A stretch of 64,000 nucleotides of DNA, from contig JAPWUV010000012.1 of the NCBI GenBank assembly GCA_028275345.1, positions 43,573-107,572 on the forward strand, read 5' to 3'. Position 1 is the stretch's first letter, and every line of letters starts with the position of its first letter. This document shows, one piece after another, positions 56,873 to 64,000 of this stretch. This DNA comes from a bacterium. GTDB taxonomy: Bacteria; Zhuqueibacterota; Zhuqueibacteria; Oleimicrobiales; Geothermoviventaceae. The position numbers and the translations under genes are program-made. The notes below the pieces were generated by a model. That model did not search any database. It was not told the DNA's origin and saw only the letters and a list, made by a program, of their open reading frames with translations.

Positions 56873-57622
56873 CTACCAAGACTCGGCTTCCACACGACGA
56901 ACCCACAACCAGACCGCCACCAGCAAAGTCAAGTACACCAGAACGGCGATCAGCCCAACCTTCGAAAGCCTCACTCCTGCCAGAAACAGACCCGTGTAGC
57001 CGAGGACCGGAAGGCCCAGCACGGCCGCGGCGTAACCGAACGGTTTGGGGGGAGCCTGCCAAAAACCCACAAGTTCGAGAAGGAGCACGAATCCCGCTCC
57101 GAACGCCGCAGAGGCGGTGGCCACCGCGAAAGCTCCAACGAATAGGATCATGGAGGCCCCCAATGCAGCGAGGAAGAGCAAGCGATCCCCCTTTCGGAAC
57201 ACATTCCGATCGATGGTGACCGGATGATCCACGGAGATCTTCCACGTCGAGCTCCGAACGCCCCCGCTGAGCCTCCGCGTGAGGACCTTGCCTTGCTGGA
57301 TCACGACCGTTCGGGGCTTGAGATCCTCCGGATCCATCTCCTCGTTGGGATCAAAGATCAGTCGCCAGCCCCCGGGGAGATCGATGCCGTAGAGGGAAGG
57401 ATAATCGCCCACCAGCTCGTAGCGTTCGCCGTGCAAGCGCACTTCCGGCCAGGATGCGCTGAGCAAGGCGAGGACCCTGTGACCCTCGGGCAAATAGCCG
57501 CCCGCAAGGCGGCAGAGCCACGCCCCAGCCAACACGGCGGAGAGCAGAACCAGGACGAGCCAGACCCTTCGGGAGAGCAGCCCGACCAGCCTGTGGATCG
57601 AAGCCCTCAAGTCTGCAAGCAT
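56873..57622 (-). CDS. Membrane protein with extracytoplasmic domain (DUF1189-like)
   Basis: The 249-residue protein has an N-terminal helix (about 18-42), an extracytoplasmic beta-rich part (about 45-145: YPSLYGIDLPGGWRLIFDPNEEMD, VVIQQGKVL) and about four C-terminal helices (about 147-243). This is the arrangement of DUF1189 proteins, although identity is low by eye. It lies between buk and ptb on the same strand, 26 bp before ptb. A link to acyl-phosphate metabolism is not evident. Confidence 0.6.
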   Translation of the reverse strand: MLADLRASIHRLVGLLSRRVWLVLVLLSAVLAGAWLCRLAGGYLPEGHRVLALLSASWPEVRLHGERYELVGDYPSLYGIDLPGGWRLIFDPNEEMDPEDLKPRTVVIQQGKVLTRRLSGGVRSSTWKISVDHPVTIDRNVFRKGDRLLFLAALGASMILFVGAFAVATASAAFGAGFVLLLELVGFWQAPPKPFGYAAAVLGLPVLGYTGLFLAGVRLSKVGLIAVLVYLTLLVAVWLWVRRVEAESW

Positions 57623-57879
57623 GTGGCCCGTGACCTCCCTCGGTGGCCCAGCCGGTGCGCATCAGGGTGGACAAAAACCGCCGCCCGCGCAACCGATCTG
57701 GAGCCCGCCGCCCCTTCTCGCGCCGCAGAAGCCCGAGCCTCTGCCCCTCCGGCTCGCGGCCTCCCTTGCCCGCAAGTGGCGTCCGAGCTCGAACTGGCCA
57801 ATAGGCACGCGGGCTTGCTCCGTCACCGTCTCGGGTTCCATCCGGCCGCATTGGGCGTTGCGCGGGGGCTAGAGCCGGC

Positions 57880-58941
57880 TCAATACTCCAGTGGCTCCTC
57901 TTCCCCGCGGAGCACCCGCAGCGCTCCCTCGGCCATGGCCTGCATTTCGAACTCGCCGGGATAGCGGATCACCTTGCCCAAGAAGCTCACCCGTTCGGTG
58001 ATCCAATTGCAAAGCATATCCGATGCGGCGAGGCCGCCGGTGAGCACGATGGCGTCAATCTTCCCGCAAAGGACGGTGGCCATCGCGCCGATCTCCTTAG
58101 CGATCTGATACGCCATGGCCTCGTAGACCTCGCGCGCCTTCTCATCGCGGTCTTCCAGGATCCTGCGTTCCACTTCGGCCGCGTTGTTGGTGCCGAGGTA
58201 GGCGACCAGTCCGCCGCAGCCCATCACGAAGCGACGCATCTCCTGCTCCGTGAATTCGCCCGAGAAGCAGAGGGTGATGAACGGCTGCAGGGGGAGTCCG
58301 CCCGTCCGTTCCGGAGAGAAAGGGCCATCGCTGCTGGCGTCGTTGACGTCCACAATGCGGCCGCCTTTCACTGGAGCGACGGAGATGCCACCCCCCAGAT
58401 GCGCAACGACGAAATTGGCCTCGCGATAGGGCAAGCCGAGCTCCGCTGCGGCGCGGCGTGCGACGGCATGAATGCTCAACGCGTGAGCCAAGGCGCGGCG
58501 CTCAATGCGCGGGTGCCCCGAATACCGCGCCAGGGGCTCGAATTCGTCCACCGAGACCGGATCCACCACAAAGGCGGGGCAGCCTGCCTCTTCCGCAATC
58601 GCCATGGCTAGTGCGCAACCCAGGTTGGAGACGTGTTCCCCCTGCACGCCCTTCCGCGCGTCCTCAAGCATAGCGGCGTTCACCCGGTAGGTCCCTCCTC
58701 GCACAGGCTTGAGAAGCCCGCCCCGTCCCACAACGGCATCCAAACTGGACAACTCGATGCCATTCTCCCGTAGGAATCGCAGGACTACCGCCTTCCGCAT
58801 TTCGAGCTGATCCCACACGCGGGCCGCGCGATCCAACTCCTCGCTGCTGTGAGCCAAGCTCTCCGAACGGACACAGACCTCCGCCTCGAAAAGCGCGACC
58901 TTGGTCGAGGTCGATCCGGGATTGATCGCTAGGATCCGCAA
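57880..58941 (-). CDS. buk: Butyrate kinase
   Basis: The 353-residue ASKHA-fold kinase has the phosphate motif INPGSTSTK near the start and VAHLGGGISVAPVKGGRIVDVNDAS, DGPFSPERTGGLP and IVLTGGLAAS. This is the full butyrate-kinase pattern and length. A TTG at 58941 preceded by GGGGAGGAGAGG is the best start; the open frame upstream adds 30 unrelated residues. Buk makes ATP and butyrate or a branched acid from acyl-phosphate made by the downstream ptb product. First gene of the buk-ptb-hyp operon. Confidence 0.93.
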   Translation of the reverse strand: MRILAINPGSTSTKVALFEAEVCVRSESLAHSSEELDRAARVWDQLEMRKAVVLRFLRENGIELSSLDAVVGRGGLLKPVRGGTYRVNAAMLEDARKGVQGEHVSNLGCALAMAIAEEAGCPAFVVDPVSVDEFEPLARYSGHPRIERRALAHALSIHAVARRAAAELGLPYREANFVVAHLGGGISVAPVKGGRIVDVNDASSDGPFSPERTGGLPLQPFITLCFSGEFTEQEMRRFVMGCGGLVAYLGTNNAAEVERRILEDRDEKAREVYEAMAYQIAKEIGAMATVLCGKIDAIVLTGGLAASDMLCNWITERVSFLGKVIRYPGEFEMQAMAEGALRVLRGEEEPLEY

Positions 58942-59597
58942 GGCCTCTCCTCCCCTGTTGGGCCGCCCTCCCCTTGCCGGACGCCTCCCGCGCACGCCGT
59001 GGAAGTTAGCCAGGATCTTTTCACCAGTCAAGCGCAGAACGATTTGCCTCCAGTCTCAGAAGCCGGGCTCAGACGGACGCCAAGTGAGAGACGGATGCCA
59101 CAGGCTCTGGGTTGCGCTCCAGCGGAGGATGCTCCGGTCATGCCAGCTGTCGCGGGCAGTTGCGGCGAGAAGGCCAATTGCCTCAGTCCGCCCGCTGGGC
59201 CGCCCCGAAGGGGTCCGGATGGCGGAGACCGTTGGACTTCCCCTGTTCATGCATCGCAATCGTCGCTCGTACGGGCCCCCACATCGTCGCAGCAGCGCAG
59301 AAGGCGACTCGGACGGCCGCCGGCCAGGTCGGCTCGTCTTCTCCGCACAGGATCGTTGCGGGCGCAAGCAGGGCAAAAACCGGAAGCCGCCTCGCCCGAT
59401 CCCGTAGACGGGCTTGGCCTCAGCACGCGTGGGCCATTGCCGGGAAGCGGACGGCGCGGACCAGCTTCAGTGGGAAGCGGGCAACTCCCCCCAAAGCTCC
59501 CAACGCCGGACGCACGGCTGCCGGCCGGAACCCCCGATCCGCAGCGCCTGCACGGTGGGTCGACCGAGAGGGTCTTCGCGCCAAGCGCAGCCCCAAA
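58942..59597. other. Intergenic region with operon promoter
   Basis: About 655 bp between the second hybrid kinase gene and buk. Open frames here have no domain or ribosome site. The buk promoter candidate is listed next; the rest shows nothing recognisable. Confidence 0.45.
59003..59031 (-). promoter_or_regulatory. Candidate sigma-70 promoter of the buk-ptb-hyp operon
   Basis: TTGACT and TAACTT on the minus strand with a 17-bp spacer, ending about 60 bp upstream of the buk TTG start. The -35 matches at 5 of 6 positions, the -10 at 3 of 6. Confidence 0.4.
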
Positions 59598-62500
59598 TCA
59601 CAGCTTCGAATCGAGGACGGCTCGCACCTTCTCGAGAAGCAACGTCGGGCTGTAGGGCTTCTGGAGGAAATCGCTGCGGGGATCCAGCGCCAGGCGTTCG
59701 ACGATGGCGCTGTCCGTGTATCCGGAGGTGTACAGAACCCGAATGTCGGGCAGCTGCCGCCGCACCTGCTCCACAAGGGCCGGACCATTCATCCCGGGCA
59801 TTACCACGTCCGTCAGGAGCAGATCGATGGAGGATCCGAGCCGCTGGAGGATCGCGAGGGCTTCCTGCGGGGTTCTGGCGGAGAGTACCTTGTATCCGTA
59901 ACGCTCGAGGGTACGCGTCGCTAGCTTCCGCACTTCTTCCTGGTCCTCCACCACCAGGACCATCTCTCTGCCGGAGAGCTTTCTGGCAGGCTCTTCAGGG
60001 GACCGGCGGACTTGTTCTGGCGACCTCGTGAGCCTCGGCAAGTAGATCTTGAACGTGGTACCCTGGCCCGGCTCGCTGTAAACAAAGATGTACCCCCCGC
60101 TCTGCTTCACAATGCCGTACACCGTGGAAAGCCCCAGGCCTGTCCCTTTGCCCGGCTCCTTGGTTGTGAAGAAGGGCTCGAAGATCCTGGCCCGCGTCTG
60201 CTCATCCATTCCCACGCCGGTATCGCTCACAGCCAGCATGACGTAGCTACCCGGTTTCGTCTCGGGGTGGGTCCGAACGTAGGCCTGGTCCAGTTCCACG
60301 TTGCGCGTCTCGATGAGCAGGGTGCCCCCATTGGGCATCGCATCGCGCGCGTTGACCGCCAAATTGAGCAATACTTGGTGCATCTGCGAAGGATCGACTT
60401 CCACCGCGCCCAGATCCGGCTGGAGGCGAAACTCGAGTCGCACGTCTTCGCCAATGACGCGGCTCAGCATTTTCCGCGTCTCCTCGAGGATGTCGTTGAG
60501 GTTGACTGGCTGAGGATGCAAGATCTGCTTGCGACTGAAGGCCAGGAGCTGCCGGGTGAGATCCGCGGCCCGGTCCGCCGCCTTTCGAATCTCCTGGAGG
60601 TCGTGCCGCACGGGAGAATCCTGAGGCAGGTCCTGCAGGGCAAGATCCGCGTACCCACGGATGGCGGTGAGGATATTGTTGAAATCGTGCGCGACCCCAC
60701 CGGCGAGCCGCCCGATTGCCTCCATCTTTTGCGATTGGATGAGCTGTTCCTCCAGAAGCTTCCGTTCCGTGATGTCGATGGCGGTCCCCAGTCCCACCAT
60801 CTCGCCCTTGTAGAGCACAGCCCGCGCTGTGAAGTCCACCCACCGTACCTGGCCGTCTTTCCGCAGGAGCTTCATCTCATATCGGTCCGGCACCTTCTCC
60901 CCTCTTTGCCGTGCGAGACCGCGTTCGCGCACGACCTCCCGCTGATCCGGATGAACCACCTCCCAGAACTTCATTTGCAGGAGTTCGTCGCGCGAGTACC
61001 CCGTGATCTCCTCCGCGGCACGATTGACGTATAAGAAGCGATCGCCGCGGTACATGACGATGCCGGAGCTGGTGGTTTCCGTGAGGCTCCGGAATAGCCC
61101 TTCGCTTTCCCGAAGGGCCTGCTGCGCCAACACGAGGTCCGTCAGATCGACCAGGAAGCTGAGTACGGCTGGTTTTCCTTCCCACTGGGTGGGGACCACA
61201 TTCGCCCGGAACCATCTGCTTTCGCCGTCTTTGGTCAGCACGCGGAATTGGTAGTGCCCGCGTTTGGGCCCTTCCGCAAGCATTTCGGCGTACCTGGACC
61301 TAAGGGCCTCTCGCTCCTCGGGGTGGACAAAATCCCAGATCGTTCGCCCCAGCACGTCCTCGGGGCTATAGCCATACTTCGCGAGGGCTCCGGAGTTGAT
61401 GAACCTGACGCGCTCTTCCTGCGCCACCACAATGAGCTCGCCCACGTTCTCCACCAGGGTCCGGTACTTCTCTTCGGACTGCTGTAGCGCCTCAGTAGCC
61501 CTCACTCTGTCGGTAATATCGATCTGGATGCCCCAGATTCCGGTGAGGAACTGGCCCTCCAGAAAGCCAACGTAGGAGTTGGCGAAGTAGCGGATTTGCC
61601 CCCGCCCATCCACCTCCGAGTTCTCAATGTAGGGCCAGCGAAAACCGTTCCGTACGAACTCCGTCAGGCGCCGGATGGAATCTTCCCGGCGATGGACCAA
61701 TATGGTGAGGGGCTTCCCCACCATTTGATCCGGTCGATGGAACCCGTACATTTGCAGGAGGGCCTGGTTGGCCTCCGTGAAGTAGCCCGTGTCGAGGATT
61801 CTTCGGGCGATCTCTTCGGGCGGAAGCTCCGTGGGGATGGGCTCCGGAAACTCCACCCTCCAGATTCCGACCAAGCTGGCCTTCACGAAGGTCTCATACG
61901 CCAGGCTGAGAGCTCTCAGTCTCTCTTGGACCTGCTTCTGCTCGGTGAGATCCCAGACGGAAGCCAGTAGATGCGGCTGCCCCGATAGGAAGAATCGGTC
62001 GAGGCGCACTTCGGCCGGGAAGCGGGTTCCGTCCCGACGCACGAAGGTGCACTCGAAGACCTGACTCCGGCCAGCGAGCGCCGCCCCGATCTTTTCCATG
62101 GTAGCGCGCTTTGCATCCTCACCGCCGGAGGTCTCCATCCCGCAGAGTTCGAGGAATGAAGTCCCGCTGAGACCCTTCTCGCGCACCCCGAGAAGACGCG
62201 CCGCCGCCTGGTTGCAGTCGACGATGCGGTCTCCATTGAGGATAAAAAGAGCCCCGCCCGAGACGTTGAAGAGGGTGCGGTACTTCAGCTCGTTTTCTCG
62301 TAAGATCTCGGTGGCCCGTCGGAGCGAGCGGAAGAGCGGAGAGACGCGAGCCAATCCTAGCACCAAGAGCAGGGAAATAATCAGCCCGATCCACTCGCCC
62401 ACCGAAACCGCTCTCGCCGGCAGGATGGGCGAACCCCGGAGAAGCTCGCCCAACACAATCCCCCGGCGCACGGCCATGAGAAGAATGGCAGCTGCGACCA

Positions 62501-62606
62501 AGAGCCAGGCCAACCTTCGCCCGGTGATGCCGATGAGGCTAAGGGCCAAATACGCTGCCACGAGCTGCAGTGCAAGGCTGACGATGACAACGAGGATATC
62601 CAGCAT
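59598..62606 (-). CDS. Multi-PAS hybrid sensor histidine kinase with C-terminal receiver
   Basis: The 1002-residue protein has three membrane helices (about 3-26, 32-50, 70-88) followed by four PAS-type domains (about 105-230, 235-375, 380-495, 500-620). HisKA with [16 protein letters not shown], a HATPase domain (about 735-855) and a C-terminal receiver with [13 protein letters not shown] follow. The ATG has no strong ribosome site. It shares the kinase-receiver part with the hybrid kinase at 29680-32463. No partner regulator is adjacent. The PAS domains suggest a cytoplasmic redox, ligand or gas signal, but no heme or flavin residue was identified. Confidence 0.92.
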   Translation of the reverse strand: MLDILVVIVSLALQLVAAYLALSLIGITGRRLAWLLVAAAILLMAVRRGIVLGELLRGSPILPARAVSVGEWIGLIISLLLVLGLARVSPLFRSLRRATEILRENELKYRTLFNVSGGALFILNGDRIVDCNQAAARLLGVREKGLSGTSFLELCGMETSGGEDAKRATMEKIGAALAGRSQVFECTFVRRDGTRFPAEVRLDRFFLSGQPHLLASVWDLTEQKQVQERLRALSLAYETFVKASLVGIWRVEFPEPIPTELPPEEIARRILDTGYFTEANQALLQMYGFHRPDQMVGKPLTILVHRREDSIRRLTEFVRNGFRWPYIENSEVDGRGQIRYFANSYVGFLEGQFLTGIWGIQIDITDRVRATEALQQSEEKYRTLVENVGELIVVAQEERVRFINSGALAKYGYSPEDVLGRTIWDFVHPEEREALRSRYAEMLAEGPKRGHYQFRVLTKDGESRWFRANVVPTQWEGKPAVLSFLVDLTDLVLAQQALRESEGLFRSLTETTSSGIVMYRGDRFLYVNRAAEEITGYSRDELLQMKFWEVVHPDQREVVRERGLARQRGEKVPDRYEMKLLRKDGQVRWVDFTARAVLYKGEMVGLGTAIDITERKLLEEQLIQSQKMEAIGRLAGGVAHDFNNILTAIRGYADLALQDLPQDSPVRHDLQEIRKAADRAADLTRQLLAFSRKQILHPQPVNLNDILEETRKMLSRVIGEDVRLEFRLQPDLGAVEVDPSQMHQVLLNLAVNARDAMPNGGTLLIETRNVELDQAYVRTHPETKPGSYVMLAVSDTGVGMDEQTRARIFEPFFTTKEPGKGTGLGLSTVYGIVKQSGGYIFVYSEPGQGTTFKIYLPRLTRSPEQVRRSPEEPARKLSGREMVLVVEDQEEVRKLATRTLERYGYKVLSARTPQEALAILQRLGSSIDLLLTDVVMPGMNGPALVEQVRRQLPDIRVLYTSGYTDSAIVERLALDPRSDFLQKPYSPTLLLEKVRAVLDSKL

Positions 62607-62795
62607 GGCTTCGGCTCACCAAACGTTCCGAGAAAAACTATCGCCGTCCTGGCCCGAAAAATCAACCAACACAACGAGGAGCGGGCAGCTCGGATCCGTG
62701 ATTTTTTGGCCACAATCTCGCAAGGATCGACACGGATTCCGCGCTGCGGGGAGGGGCCAGCGGACTTGGATCAGGCGGGAGGAGGCGAGGAAGGC

Positions 62796-64000
62796 TCAGA
62801 AGCTCGCTTTCACCTCGAAGAAGATCCGGTCCTGATCTCGCATGCGGCCGAACGGGGTTCCCGCTTTCCCTCCGAAGAACACGCCCCCGAGCGTCAGGTT
62901 CAGAGCATCTGCCGGCTGGTAGTTCACGAAGGCCAGCACAAACCGGTCCCGTGTCTCGCGATTCCAGACGAAGATCATCTGGCTATCCCAGTAATCCGCC
63001 ATCTTCCAGCGAAAACGGCCCGAGGCACCCGAGGTCCGCCGCGGCAGGGGTTTGTCCATCCCGAGGGAACGGGCCTGTGACCGCTCCCAGTCTTCATGAT
63101 ACTTGAAGCGCTGCTCAAGAAGGGCCTGGATGGCCAGGGCCAGCCGGTCCGTGGGGGTGTAGTCCAGCGTCAAGACCCCCTGCGCATGGGGGTTCGGAAC
63201 GAGCACGTTCCGTCCGTCTCGATCTTCCGTCCGGAAATAGGCCCCTTCGCCTCGGATCCCCCAGCTCCCGAACACTTTCTGAAAGTCGGCGCCCATGACC
63301 TGGATGGAGGGGAAGTAGGGTGTCCACTCGATCGCCGAGGTCAGACTGTCCAATCGGTACGACAATCGGTACGACGGGCTGTGGTCATTGCCACGGTAGT
63401 AACTGACCGACCAGTCGATCCCGGCGAAGGAGTGGAGGAAGCGGCATGCCAATTGGCCATGTTTCAGGCCTGCCGACGGTAAAGTGGGTTCCTTCCAGAT
63501 GAGCTTGGGCCCTCCCGGGAGCTGGATCGTCCGGGCGGACATCCTGGGGATCCGGTGTGGGACGAAGAGCGGCACGGCCACCACCTGGAACGTGGCAGGG
63601 CCAAGGTACACGTCCAGTCGGGCTGCCGTCACCGGGAGGCGGTAGTCCTCGATCTCGGCCGACATGTTGGCGTAATCCCACGGGTTGATATTGTCCGTGG
63701 GATTCACCCACTCCGCCTTGCCCCAGAAGATGAACTGCTTCCCGAGGCGGAGGTCGACCTTTTCCCAGAAAAGGTCCACATACATCTCCACTGGGTACAC
63801 GTCCACGGACGCGCCGCGCTCGGAGAAGAACTCGTCGCGGCCTCTGGTCTCATCCACGTCGCAATCCACCGAACCGAACAGGGCCGCCCTGCTCCCGAGG
63901 GTCTCTTGCACGGTCAGCTGCAGGCGCGTTCCCGTGCGGGAAACCTCATTCGTCCCCTCGAACCGGTTATGATGGTAGAACTTGACGTAGCCGCCGAACT
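62796..64000 (-). CDS. DUF1302-like outer-membrane barrel protein, N-terminus outside the window
   Basis: The visible part (about 400 residues) contains LRLGKQFIFWGKAEWVNPTDNINPWDY, matching the hallmark of the barrel at 28261-29601, alternating amphipathic strands and a C-terminal Phe (FEVKASF). The reading frame continues to the right edge with FYHHNRFEGTNEVSRTGTRL, so an internal GTG is not the true start. It probably belongs to another export cluster beyond the window, by analogy with the RND-LolA-barrel set at 24492-29601. Confidence 0.85.
   Translation of the reverse strand, partial: FGGYVKFYHHNRFEGTNEVSRTGTRLQLTVQETLGSRAALFGSVDCDVDETRGRDEFFSERGASVDVYPVEMYVDLFWEKVDLRLGKQFIFWGKAEWVNPTDNINPWDYANMSAEIEDYRLPVTAARLDVYLGPATFQVVAVPLFVPHRIPRMSARTIQLPGGPKLIWKEPTLPSAGLKHGQLACRFLHSFAGIDWSVSYYRGNDHSPSYRLSYRLDSLTSAIEWTPYFPSIQVMGADFQKVFGSWGIRGEGAYFRTEDRDGRNVLVPNPHAQGVLTLDYTPTDRLALAIQALLEQRFKYHEDWERSQARSLGMDKPLPRRTSGASGRFRWKMADYWDSQMIFVWNRETRDRFVLAFVNYQPADALNLTLGGVFFGGKAGTPFGRMRDQDRIFFEVKASF
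63352..63375. repeat. Perfect 12-bp tandem duplication inside the barrel gene
   Basis: AATCGGTACGAC occurs twice in a row, encoding SYRLSYRL in the barrel protein. Being a multiple of three it keeps the frame. It could be a recent slippage event in a surface-exposed or strand region. Confidence 0.85.

Overview
The window looks like a GC-rich chromosome segment of a Gram-negative, probably anaerobic or facultative heterotroph. The outer membrane is implied by several beta-barrel proteins and lipoproteins. Anaerobic redox metabolism is implied by a HybA/HybB pair, a hyp maturation set, Ptb-Buk and a sensor kinase with heme c motifs. GTG and TTG starts are common and most starts carry strong GGAGG-type ribosome sites. 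The gene mix (exported GH2/GH29/GH106 enzymes, DUF1080, sigma-54 regulation, GcvH-like redox proteins) would fit an FCB-type or uncultured phylum such as KSB1 or Zixibacteria, but no 16S or other marker is present, so this is only a guess. No rRNA, tRNA, CRISPR array or insertion sequence was seen.

Layout. (1) 1-12549, minus strand: saccharolytic region with a GH2 enzyme cut by the left edge, a beta-barrel protein, a DUF523-DUF1722/TspO pair, a lipoprotein, a Tat-exported DUF362 protein, a LacZ-type GH2 and a GH29 fucosidase lipoprotein. (2) 12912-21131, minus: a redox and regulatory island. Three GcvH-like proteins surround a 16-cysteine ferredoxin and a HybB/NrfD membrane subunit. Upstream lie an archaemetzincin, an NtrC-type sigma-54 regulator and a heme-motif histidine kinase. 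The gap at 17177-17557 holds a sigma-54-like promoter and three copies of a GTTGA-N5-TCAAC element. (3) 21716-29601, plus: permease/thioredoxin pair, then TetR, an RND exporter, a LolA-like protein and a DUF1302-type barrel. (4) 29680-41737, minus: hybrid kinase, GntR/LacI-type regulator with self-operator, SMP-30, DUF1080, GH106, membrane proteins and a barrel. (5) 41936-51180, mainly plus: URO-D-like protein, C1 peptidase, RNase H-like/TPR protein, ThiD, a four-gene lysis-like cassette with an amidase, then QueD-QueE. (6) 51185-64000, minus: buk, a membrane protein, ptb, hypA, hypB, hypF, hypC and hypD as one long operon, a second hybrid kinase and a second DUF1302-like barrel cut by the right edge.

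How it fits together. The carbohydrate genes suggest extracellular or surface cleavage of galactose-, fucose- and rhamnose-containing glycans. Ptb-Buk would make ATP from acyl-CoA, and the Hyp proteins would serve a NiFe hydrogenase encoded elsewhere, because no structural subunit and no hypE lie in this window. The most unusual part is region 2: a membrane electron-transfer module in which all three GcvH-like domains lack the lipoyl lysine, apparently under control of the adjacent heme-sensing two-component system.
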